NCBI GenBank assembly: GCA_963575745.1
Contig: CAUYUJ010003448.1
Coordinates: forward strand, 392,315 to 452,927
From: Prorocentrum cordatum
Taxonomy: Eukaryota; Sar; Dinophyceae; Prorocentrales; Prorocentraceae
DNA: 60,613 bases
Direction of reading: 5' to 3'
In this document: positions 19,911-28,060 of the stretch, piece after piece
Layout of the letters: each line of letters begins with the position of its first letter
How positions within the stretch are numbered: position 1 is the stretch's first letter
The notes under the pieces: model-generated
Told to the model about the DNA's origin: nothing
The model's database searches: none
Seen by the model: only the letters and a program-made list of their open reading frames with translations
Made by a program: the position numbers and the translations under genes

Positions 19911-20501
19911 GCTATCAACAGGTATTCGCTGCATGGTCTTTGGTACCTCATTGAGCTGTATGACAAGAGCAAGTCTGTGCGGGCAAACGTTTCGCGTGTC
20001 CGAAATGGGCTAGCATACAGTGTATCCACGCGTTGTCACACAATTCAGGTTTTGGAGGGGATCCGCAGCTGTGTGGGTGTATCACTCGCTGTGCTGCGGA
20101 AGTTACCCTCCGAACGCGCTGGCGGACCTTTGGAGGTGGCGTATCAGATGGGTCGCCGCCGTTTGTGTCCCAAGGTTGAATTGGGCGGTATTCCAGAGTT
20201 CCGTGTGCTGGCGAGTTGTCTGAGCGTTGTGACTCAGAAGGTCCAGGCAGGCTTGGGCCGGAAACCCCAGGAAAAAAAAAAAAAAAAAAAACAGACGTAT
20301 GCGAGGCAGCACACACAGCAGTATCGCAGCTTGCTGGAGGCCGCGAAGGGTCTGGGTATCAAGTACGCGAAGTCGCATACTAAGAAGAAGCTCGCGGTGC
20401 TGGTGAAGCGAGGTATGCAGAAGCCTTCAGGCACGGGGGCGCGGAAGAGGAGTTACGAGGAGCTGGTATCCGCAGTGCGCGCTCGCGGCGGCTGCGAGTA
20501 G
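19911..20501 (+). CDS. unrecognised cargo gene, exon 2 (SAP-like C terminus)
   Basis: It continues AINRYSLHGLWYLIELYDKS and ends with a basic tail. A run of about 20 A (around 20271-20291) encodes a lysine stretch and may be a mutation hotspot. The segment LLEAAKGLGIKYAKSHTKKK then LAVLVKRG resembles SAP-type DNA-binding helices (helix, G/K turn, helix), a weak match. It ends at TAG 20499-20501. Role unknown; nucleic-acid binding is an inference from the basic tail. Confidence 0.45.
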   Translation, partial: AINRYSLHGLWYLIELYDKSKSVRANVSRVRNGLAYSVSTRCHTIQVLEGIRSCVGVSLAVLRKLPSERAGGPLEVAYQMGRRRLCPKVELGGIPEFRVLASCLSVVTQKVQAGLGRKPQEKKKKKKQTYARQHTQQYRSLLEAAKGLGIKYAKSHTKKKLAVLVKRGMQKPSGTGARKRSYEELVSAVRARGGCE

Positions 20502-20955
20502 GAAAGAATGAAACAGCAGGGAAGGTGGATCACCAGACGTCTCTCCAAAGTCAAGCTGGAAGCGTTGCTGGCTGAACCCTGAGGGCGGCGTTCATTTGTA
20601 TAGTTGCATGTTGTCTGACACAGGGGTCAAGCAGAACAATGTGAAAGAAGAGCATACACCAGCAATGACATACACATATACATATATACACATGTAAACA
20701 TACTAGTTCGACGCGCATAGCCATGCCTCTACACATAGACGTATACATACACAGTCACATACACATATACATACGTACGTCGAGACATGCACTGATATTT
20801 ACATACCGTCGTATGTGCGTACATACATACATTTTACATAGATACACACATACATACATACATACAGACATACATACATGCATAGATACAAAAGTGTATT
20901 TTCAGAGATCTGTTCCAAAAATGTGACCGCCTTTGTTGTGCACACGTAGGCTCCC
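20502..20955 (+). other. ACAT/ATAC microsatellite-rich intergenic region
   Basis: About 20660-20890 consists of CATACATA, CACATATA and related words that give open frames by low complexity. No gene. The strand bias here is ATAC-rich, unlike the GTAT-rich genes. Confidence 0.7.
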
Positions 20956-21800
20956 TACGCGTGTATCTCCGACAAAGAGCAAGGCTGGTATGTATCATAT
21001 ATACCAAATGTTTGTGTCTCAAAACTGGCCCAAAAAATGTGACCAACTGTTTTGCGACTTTGTCTCGTGTCTATCATATGTATCAAATATGTATCAAGTA
21101 CCATATGTATCATATATAACAGATGCATGTTGCTCAAATTAGCCCCAAAAATGTGACCGACTGTTTTGCGACTGTGTCTCATGTGTATCATGCGTATCAT
21201 GTGCAATGTGTATCATGTATAACAAATGTATGTGTCTCAAAATTGCCCCAAAAATGTGACCAACTGTTGTGCGACTTTGTCTCATGTCTATCATATGTAT
21301 CATGTGCAATATGTATCATATATAACAAATGCATGTGTCTGAAATTTGACCCACAAATGTGACCACCTCCCTGGGCCAGGTGCTGCCGAGGACTGCGCGC
21401 GCGTGTATCTCCGACAAAGAGCAAGGCTGGTATGTATCATATATACCAAATGTATGTGTCTCAAAACTGGCCCAAAAATGTGACCAACTGTTTTGCGACT
21501 TTGTCTCATGTCTATCATATGTATCAAGTACCATATGTATCATATATAACAAATGCACGTTGCTCAAATTTGCCCCCAAAATGTGACCAACTGTTTTGCG
21601 ACTGTGTCTCATGTGTATCATGCGTATCATTTGCAATGTGCATCATGTTAAACAAATGTATGTGTCTCAAAATTGCCCCAAAAATGTGACCAACTGTTGT
21701 GCGACTTTGTCTCATGTCTATCATATGTATCATGTGCAATCTGTATCATATATAACAAACGCATGTGTCTGAAATTTGACAAAAATGCGACCACCTTCCA
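20956..21800 (+). repeat. 442-bp tandem duplication with captured coding fragment
   Basis: GTGTATCTCCGACAAAGAGC (coding for ISDKEQGW at 10640-10670 in the Helitron ORF) recurs at 20961 and 21403, a 442-bp period. After each copy come four sub-units of about 110 bp containing CCCCAAAAATGTGACCAACT, TTTTGCGACTTTGTCTCATG and ATCATATGTATCATG. The second copy captures a longer exon fragment, from CCTGGGCCAGGTGCTGCCG. The units resemble the 14295-14524 intron. Confidence 0.75.
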
Positions 21801-22145
21801 CGCGTAGGCTCCCACGTTTTAGTGTGACAAATGCAGGTGTGTATTTTCCAGACTTTGTCTTAAAACTGTGACCAAGATTCGCCCCAAAAATGTGACCAAC
21901 TTTGTTGTGCACATGTACGCTCCCAAGAAGTGCGACAAATGTATGTGTGTTTTTTCCAGTAGGGCTACGTATTCCAGCATGTTGGTTTTTTACAACAACA
22001 AAAAAAGCGTACTATACGTTTGTTTAAACGGTACATTCAGGTATCCGGTTGATAACTGCAGCCATATACTCCCAAAGTTGGCACGGCAGTACCAGTCTTC
22101 CCACTCGGAAGTATATTCCCTGCGGTTTCGTATCAATCGGTCGCA
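21801..22145 (+). other. intergenic region before cargo gene 3
   Basis: Two further degenerate TGTGACCA units end near 21960. A TTTTTTACAACAACAAAAAAAG tract follows near 21985. A weak spliced-leader-like stretch (GCAGCCATATACTCCCAAAG, about 22058) was judged too degraded to call. Confidence 0.4.
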
Positions 22146-22988
22146 ATGCTCGACAGTGGTATGGCCCCTGACTTCGCGATCTTGGCTGCGCCAGCGGCGC
22201 TCTCGGGCGCCCCGGCCTCCGCGGAGAAGCCGAAGGACCAGAAGAAGCGGGAGTGGCTGAAGGTATTCGAGACGTTGCCGTCGCAGTTGCTCAACGTATA
22301 CGGGCCTTCCAAGTTCGCGAAGTTATCGGACAAGCAGGTATGGGCCGAGATGCAGGAGCCGCTGAAGAGTGGGGCCGTGTGGATGTCGGAGATGTGCAGC
22401 AAAGAGCCGGAGCGGAGGGGTGTCGGTATTAACCGTTTCATTCACGCGATGAAGACCTTCTGCGAGTATCAAAAGGATCCCTCGGTACAGGCGGCGAACA
22501 AGGCGGTTTTGAATCCGAACATGTATGAGGAGTTCTACAAAGAGATTGAGCTGATACTGCCGTCCTTGCAGTATTGCCTGGCACCCAAGAAGCAGTATGA
22601 GAAAAAGGGTGCTGCCGCCCTGCGTGCGAGCGGTATGGGCGCAGCAGTGCTGCCGGACACGAAGACTGAGCCGGAGTTGGACCAGCATGCGAAGAAAGTG
22701 TATGAGTGGCTCGACAAGAGTAAACTTTCGCGAGTGCGTATGATGGCCCATTGGCAAAGCTGTGGGGGTTTGGCATTTGTGGCTCAGTGTCACCATAGGG
22801 CCGCCACCTGTTTCAGGTATCACGGGAACAGTTTTCACGGAGCTGGTCCAACGCAGCAGGAGGTATCACTTCAAGAGTTCCAGGCTGCTGTGAAGCTCCG
22901 TCATACGTTGGGCCACAACGGTATTGACGTGGAGTCGGTGGGCGCACAGGCCTCCGCCGTCAACGATTTCGGCAGTGTAGCTGGCTGA
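22146..22988 (+). CDS. unrecognised cargo gene (280 codons)
   Basis: An intact frame from ATG 22146 to TGA 22988. The N terminus is Ala/Pro-rich, then KPKDQKKREWLKVFETLPSQ starts a helical region. Later segments include WAEMQEPLKSGAVWMSEMC, NRFIHAMKTFCEYQKD and AHWQSCGGLAFVAQCHHR; the Cys/His spacing in the last could bind metal. The protein has no signal peptide or membrane segment and matches no family I recognise. It is about as GTAT-dense as the Rep gene, so it belongs to the same element. An intact frame at this length supports a real gene. Confidence 0.55.
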   Translation: MLDSGMAPDFAILAAPAALSGAPASAEKPKDQKKREWLKVFETLPSQLLNVYGPSKFAKLSDKQVWAEMQEPLKSGAVWMSEMCSKEPERRGVGINRFIHAMKTFCEYQKDPSVQAANKAVLNPNMYEEFYKEIELILPSLQYCLAPKKQYEKKGAAALRASGMGAAVLPDTKTEPELDQHAKKVYEWLDKSKLSRVRMMAHWQSCGGLAFVAQCHHRAATCFRYHGNSFHGAGPTQQEVSLQEFQAAVKLRHTLGHNGIDVESVGAQASAVNDFGSVAG

Positions 22989-23414
22989 TGGCACGGTATA
23001 TGAGCCTAATTTTCCAGAGTCGTGCGTGCGCACTGGGGAGGCAGGGGCTGCATGCATTTAGACCAGGCTATTTCTTTTCTGCATCTCGGGAGTGGATATA
23101 TGAAGGTTGCGGGAGTGGCAGAACAAATTGTCCCACAAATGTGACCACCTGGTTTGTGCGTGCATGCTCCCACGTCCCAACAGTGTGACAAATTTATTTG
23201 TGCATTTTCCCAAATGTGTCCCACAAGATCACTGGTTGGGTGCGTTTCTGGGAGAGGGCAGTATAGAACGCATGCATGATTGTTCTGTTCGTATGGACTT
23301 TGGCACTTTCCCACAGCATCATTCGTATGTATGCCGTAGCCATTTGGGCTCAAGTCGTATTTCGCTCATTCCGTACCTCCTTGCATATACACACGCGCTA
23401 CCGTATTGCTGTCA
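22989..23414 (+). other. intergenic region before cargo gene 4
   Basis: It holds degenerate TGTGACCACCTGG units (about 23130-23220) related to the 442-bp repeat, then the best spliced-leader relic at 23333-23354. No gene otherwise. Confidence 0.55.
23333..23354 (+). other. near-perfect relic dinoflagellate spliced leader
   Basis: GCCGTAGCCATTT followed by GGGCTCAAG differs from the DinoSL consensus at one of 22 positions (T to G at position 14). It sits 61 nt before ATG 23415. This is the strongest single marker of dinoflagellate origin in the window. Confidence 0.8.
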
Positions 23415-24410
23415 ATGGCAGGGCATTGGGACGAACAGACTGGGGAGTATACCCCATCCCACGAGGAGGTGGCCGAGGGTATGAGGCTCTGGGAGATCGC
23501 ACCCGGCGGGGAGCGGTTGGTATGCAACTGGCTCAAGGTGCTGCACGAGACCACGTGGTTCGCGACTGCAGTGTACTTTCCGTGTATGTGGCAGGGAATC
23601 ATGGGTGTATGCCTCTGCCTCTCGACGCCGGAGAGTACGCGTCAGTCCAAGGAGAACGGTATGGTCGCGAACCAGCTCCGCATGGGAGGCATCCAGACCC
23701 CAGAGTGGTTGGCGTTCGCGGTATACTTCTACCCTGGCTTGGTATTCGGCAACCTTCTTGGTTTCAGAGATCCAGCCGCGGAGTACCTGGGCACACTTTC
23801 GGATGTATTCCATCGGCTGTGCACCGAAGCTGGTATAGCGAACTGGAGACGGCGCGTCTTCGTCGGGCACGGCGGCTGGGTGTATGCTGGCTTGCGCAAA
23901 CTGTTGCAGCTCCTGGGTATTCCCGTGCATTCCGAGGTGGTATCAGGTCTGTCATACAGGCGCATGGCGAGCCTGGATGTATTTGTGGCAACACACACGG
24001 GAGCCATGGGTATGGGGCCGCCAGCTATGGCTCTGTGGAATGCCTCCGACGACGTCAAGGATGGTATCACCTATTTCCCGAAACAGGACCATTGGTGGCA
24101 CATGCCAGTATGGCGTTCTGTGGGGCAGGCAGACTCGTGGAATCTTATGGATTACCAGGTGGATCTGCGTATTCCGCCGCATGTGCAGGGCGTCCTGGCT
24201 GTGATGGAGCGCCACGCACGCACGGGGGATGAAGTCACGAGGAGGCGCATCGGCACCATGCTTCGACACTTGTCTCCTGATGTATTGCTGCCAGGAGCCC
24301 AGTTGGCAGCATTGCGCCCGCTCACCTTCAACGAGGGCCAGCGCGGTATCCGCCCCATCAGAGACAGGCGTATGCCAGAAGATGAAGAGAAGAGGGACGC
24401 GTCTCTCTAG
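23415..24410 (+). CDS. unrecognised cargo gene (331 codons)
   Basis: From ATG 23415 (MAGHWDEQTGEYTPSHEE) to TAG 24408-24410; an upstream in-frame TTG is not preferred. Two aromatic-rich segments, ATAVYFPCMWQGIMGVC and WLAFAVYFYPGLVFGNLLG, could be hydrophobic helices. The region VFVGHGGWVYAGLRKLLQLLG has a glycine-rich turn, and the C terminus is basic and acidic (RDRRMPEDEEKRD). No family recognised. It follows the best spliced-leader relic and has about twenty GTAT in 1 kb, so it belongs to the element. The intact frame argues against long neutral decay. Confidence 0.55.
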   Translation: MAGHWDEQTGEYTPSHEEVAEGMRLWEIAPGGERLVCNWLKVLHETTWFATAVYFPCMWQGIMGVCLCLSTPESTRQSKENGMVANQLRMGGIQTPEWLAFAVYFYPGLVFGNLLGFRDPAAEYLGTLSDVFHRLCTEAGIANWRRRVFVGHGGWVYAGLRKLLQLLGIPVHSEVVSGLSYRRMASLDVFVATHTGAMGMGPPAMALWNASDDVKDGITYFPKQDHWWHMPVWRSVGQADSWNLMDYQVDLRIPPHVQGVLAVMERHARTGDEVTRRRIGTMLRHLSPDVLLPGAQLAALRPLTFNEGQRGIRPIRDRRMPEDEEKRDASL

Positions 24411-25124
24411 TATGTTTTCTTTCATACGTATGCACCGTCGGCACTGCTACTCACGTGTGTTTCCAGAGCCGCGGCGGGGGGCCGGCGGTGGGTGGGCGTG
24501 CAAGCGCCGTTCCCGCCCCTCCTTCCTTTCTCCCTTCTCTCCTTTCCTCCTTGTCCTGCTCCTCCTCCTCCTCCTCCTCCTCCGGCGGGGGCGTGACATG
24601 ACCTCCCATCTCCGGCCCCCGTGCCATTGACCCGGCTCTAGGGGCCGTCAGATGTTCGGAAAAGAGACCCGATCGCTCTGCCAGGATCCGGCATCGCTTC
24701 GTATTCTTTCGTGTTCCTCTTTAGGTGTGGATCCCTTGCGCAGTGGGCAGAGAGAGAGAGAGAGAGCTACTCACGTGTATTTCGTAGAAGAATGAGCCAG
24801 TATTGCACATTGAGGCCGGAACCACAAAAACAAGACAAGAATGAGTCTGTATCGTCTCACAACAACGGAAACAAGTCCTGTGGTATGCTGGCGCCACCCA
24901 CGTGGTACCACTCAAAAGAAGTGTATTCGCTAGTGGGGTACAGAAGCGGAAAAACGTCGTATCAGACGCTAGCGCCTCACCAACCATAGCAGTCAATATC
25001 ATTGTAGGCCCGACAGACAGTACCGGCGTCGTACTGGTATACCGTGATTTCCTATTCTAGCGTCAGAAACATGTTACCACCAAAAACCAGTACAGGTGTC
25101 GAGTGTTTGTAAAGTGGGAAAAGT
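24411..25124 (+). other. right flank of the GTAT-rich element
   Basis: No gene. A TCC microsatellite lies near 24557-24583, a GA tract at 24749-24766, and ACTCACGTGT(G/A)TTTC occurs twice (near 24450 and 24767). GTAT remains frequent to about 25040. A degraded copy of the 48-bp terminal repeat lies near 25050-25085. Confidence 0.5.
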
Positions 25125-25172
25125 CGTATACTAAGCTAGCGTCCAGAAAATGTTACCACAACAAGTCACTGT
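25125..25172 (+). repeat. right 48-bp subterminal direct repeat
   Basis: The partner of 8444-8491, in the same orientation, containing CTAAGCTAGCGTCCAGAAAA and TGTTACCACAACAAGTCACT. It probably marks the right limit of the element. Confidence 0.65.
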
Positions 25173-25187
25173 ACCCATGCGCCAGTG

Positions 25188-25385
25188 TAGTAGCCAAGGT
25201 CGTCCGCATGCCACGAAGTGAAGTGTCCGAACGTCATAGGGCGGGAAGCTGGGTGTGGGTGGTCGCGAAGAGTCGTTTGGAAATTTGGGAGAGCTTGAAC
25301 TGCCCCCCCACAAAGTGGGGGTATTGGCCGGCGTCCCATGAAAACCCTGGCACTGGTGAGAACGGTGTGTCCCCACGTGCTAGTA

Positions 25386-25432
<47 letters not shown>
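25188..25432 (+). repeat. right copy of 245-bp direct repeat plus TTG tract
   Basis: Nearly identical to 6828-7076 and in the same orientation, ending in a TTG microsatellite. It lies between the element and MCO exon I, so the pair may record a duplication of intron sequence around the insertion. Confidence 0.75.
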
Positions 25433-25434
<2 letters not shown>

Positions 25435-25609
25435 TTTGTTGTTGTTGCTGTTGTTTCGTTTCTCTTGTCATGCCATGGCTTTTGTCCTCCTGCGTTTTGG
25501 CTCTTCTCGAATCTCCAGGGGCCTTGGGAGGCCCGTGGGGACATTCGGGGGCCTCCGCAGACCCTCGGGGACCTCCGGAGACCTCTGGGGGGTCGCCCTC
25601 TGCCCAGGC

Positions 25610-26007
25610 CTGCGTGACCCCGTAGACGCCGTCCATGGACGGGTAGCCGCGCATCTTGACGCCGTGCCAATGGATCGAGATGGACTCCGACAGCATGTTG
25701 TTGACGACCGTGACGCAGACCAGCTGGTCCTCGTACGCCTCCACGAGCGGCCCAGGATAAGAATTATTCACCAAGAGGGCCGCCTTCTTGTTGGCCATCG
25801 GGATGTCGAACGGTGCTTTCCGCGAGGCTTTGCCGCCGAGGTCCGCGGTCGGTCGCAGATAATCGACCACCCAGTCACGAGTGTCCCAAGTGTAGCGAAC
25901 ATCGCAGTCATCGCTAGCAGTTGCAAAGCTAGGGGTCGCGGTTGAAACACCGCCGTGGCTCTGTCTGAAGGCGGGTGCGAGCCGTCTAACTCCCAGCGTG
26001 GCGACAC
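25610..26007 (-). CDS. multicopper oxidase exon I (copper-binding domain 1)
   Basis: The exon (398 bp) encodes YTWDTRDWVVDYLRPTA, then NNSYPGPLVEAYEDQLVCV, then SISIHWHGVKMRGYPSMDG and VYGVTQ. HWHG is the first type-2/type-3 copper ligand motif of multicopper oxidases, and NxxxPGP..EA is the conserved strand before it. Laccase-type enzymes oxidise phenols or metals with reduction of oxygen to water. The acceptor is CCGCAG|GTGTC and the donor ACGCAG|GC, both non-GT or AG|G style. The exon ends in phase 0 and joins exon II 20.8 kb away. GGA microsatellite lies upstream. The second cupredoxin domains were not found. Confidence 0.8.
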
Positions 26008-26029
26008 CTGCGGAGGAGGAGAAGGGAGA

Positions 26030-26540
26030 AAGAGCAGGAGGAGGAGGAGGAGGAGGAGGAGGAGGAGGAGGAGGAGGAGGAAGAGGAGGAGGAGGGAGGA
26101 GCAGGAGTGGCAGAGCCTGCGGCCACGCACGTGGCACAGATCGCAAAGACGGCTGCGCGGTGAGCGCCACGTGCCTCACACCCGTGCCTTCGGGGCAGGC
26201 TGAAGGGAGGAGGATGAGGAGGAGGAGGAAGAGGAGGAGGAGGAGGATGAAGAGGAGGAGGAGGAGGAGGAGGAGGAGGAGGAGGAGAAACAACACGAGG
26301 AGGAGGAGGAGGACATGGAGGAGGGAGGAGGAGGAAGAGGAGGAGGACGAGGGCTAGAGCTCTCCAGAGGTCGCTGGATTCGCCTGAGAGCTATCTGGAG
26401 GAGGAGGAGGAAGAAGAGGAGGAGGAAGACGAGGAGGATGAGGATGAGGATGAGGATGAGGATGAGGAGGAGGAGGATGAGGATGAGGATGAGGATGAGG
26501 ATGAGGATGAGGATGAGGATGAGGATGAGGATGAGGATGT

Positions 26541-26578
<38 letters not shown>

Positions 26579-26640
26579 CTGATGATCAGGAGGAGGAGGA
26601 GGAGGAGGAGGAGGAGGAGGAGGAGGAGAAGGAAGAGAGA
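26030..26640 (+). repeat. GGA and GAT-GAG microsatellites
   Basis: GGA tracts at about 26032-26090 and 26215-26330, and GAGGAT/GATGAT tracts at about 26395-26640, with short unique islands between. Open frames of Arg, Glu, Met or Leu runs are artefacts. Confidence 0.85.
26117..26196 (-). CDS. possible upstream MCO exon with signal-like segment
   Basis: The minus strand reads AAVFAICATCVAAG, a hydrophobic small-residue stretch like a signal peptide, ending at GCAG|GCTC. Joining it to exon I in phase gives VAAG-VATLGVRRLAPAF without a stop. The upstream boundary (TTCAG near 26196) and the initiator Met are not established, so this is tentative. Confidence 0.3.
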
Positions 26641-27173
26641 ATAGGTGTGAACGAGAGGGAGGTCGTGGCCTGGGGCCTGCGACGTCGCGTGCTCGGCCAA
26701 CCCCAAGCTGGTCAGTCATCCGCTTCGGGGGGGGGAAGAAAGAATGAATCAACGAAGCTCGGGGCCCCTGGGACGCAGACCTCTGGCGACTCGCAACGTT
26801 CGGCTTCTGGGGGCCGGGTTTCGTGCCTGAGGGTCGTCAAGACACGGTCCAGGATTAAAGGCAAGCCCCTAGGGAGAGGGGTCGACAAGTCGGGGGGCCC
26901 GCGGATCATCTCCTCCTGCCCGCCATCTCTTCTGCTGCTGCTGCTGCTGCATTTCCTTCTCCTGCTGCCCTTTTCAATCCTCCCACTTCTCCCTCCCGCC
27001 GCCGCCGCCTCCTCCTCCTCCTCCGTCTCCTCCATCTATTCCTGGCCTTACTCCCCTGACAGCTCCTATGTTAAAGAAGTGTTGTGAACAACGAAGACCA
27101 ACACCGACACTCCCTCCGCCCTTCTCCCCTCTCCCTCCTCCGTCCTCCCTCTTTGCTTCCCCATCCTCCTTTC
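26641..27173. other. no gene recognised
   Basis: Unique sequence with a CTG run (26934-26951) and a TCC run (27006-27024). Minus-strand frames exist but show no motif linking them to the MCO gene. Confidence 0.4.
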
Positions 27174-27189
27174 TCACTGTGCTTTCCAG

Positions 27190-27300
27190 GTCAAGCGCTC
27201 GTGCGCCCGCTGCCAGTTTACAGCCTGGTCAAGCATAGCCTGGACGGAACCACCCCACTCAATCTCACCCCAAGGCTCGATCGTGGTCCTCGTCCTCCTG
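27190..27300 (-). other. possible orphan exon
   Basis: The minus strand reads TTIEPWGEIEWGGSVQAML, then DQAVNWQRAHERLTWK, a fluent soluble peptide bounded by AG|GA-like and AAAG|C sequences. It could be an upstream MCO exon or a fragment of another gene. Not recognised. Confidence 0.25.
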
Positions 27301-28060
27301 CTTCTCCATCTCTCTTCTTCCTTATAAAGAACCCCTCCCTGTCGCACCACCAAACGTGCTGGTAGGGCGGGCCAGGTGTTTCGCATGAAATTTCCTCACC
27401 ATTTGTGATCTTGAAGCTTGGGATCTGCAACAGCTTCACTGGTGGAAGACTGGCCCTTTTCAAACTTGGGCCCTCGCCTTAGCGCCGCGCACACTCGTCG
27501 TACACCGAATTCCGTAGTTTCAAAGGTGGAGGCGCTTGTTTTTCAACATGCGGCTCGCGCCTCAACGCCGCATACATTCGCCTTACACGTTTTCCGCAGT
27601 TTGAAAGATGGAGGGCAACCCTTTTCCAAGATGTGGCTCTCGCCCTAGCTCCACGCACGTGTGCGAGAGTTTCAAGGGTTTGTATGGTTGAAGTCCCAAG
27701 AATGGTGTTCTGGCACGGTTTGGGGGTGTCAAGGCGCAACCGCCAGTTTGAACGCGGTGCTGACGTCCCAGGGGCGATGTTCTGGCACGATTGAGGGTTG
27801 TCAGGGCGCAACAAGCACGTTGGCTCGCGACGTTGAAGTCCCCAGCATTGTGTTTGGCACCATCGGGGGTTCTCCAACTTTTTAACACATATATATATAT
27901 ATATACATATACATACATATATATACATATATATATATATAGGTATAAAGTGCCGCCTCCCACAATGAACACACGTTCTTGTTGGGGCCTAGTAAGGGAG
28001 AACTTGGAACGATGGTTTATTGCAACCTTGTTGATGCGTCCGTCTTGGGTTTATACTGGT
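27290..28060 (+). repeat. composite repeat family 2, copy 2
   Basis: The same order as at 3830-4560 but on the plus strand. A CACCATTTGTGATCTTGAAG start is followed by three to four 75-85 bp units with GTGGCTCTCGCCCTAG and CGCGCAC, then GGTTGAAGTCCCAAGAATGG and TGTTCTGGCACGATTGAGGG, a TA microsatellite (27889-27940), and a terminal GGTTTATTGCAACCTTGTTG. A TCC tract follows. Confidence 0.6.

Noticed and set aside
22057-22078. Spliced-leader relic before the 22146 gene
   Set aside because: Only about 13 of 21 positions match, within the range of chance in this AT-mixed spacer.
26712-27035. Upstream MCO exon in a minus-strand frame
   Set aside because: The frame is open but has no cupredoxin motif, and no phase-consistent join to exon I was found.
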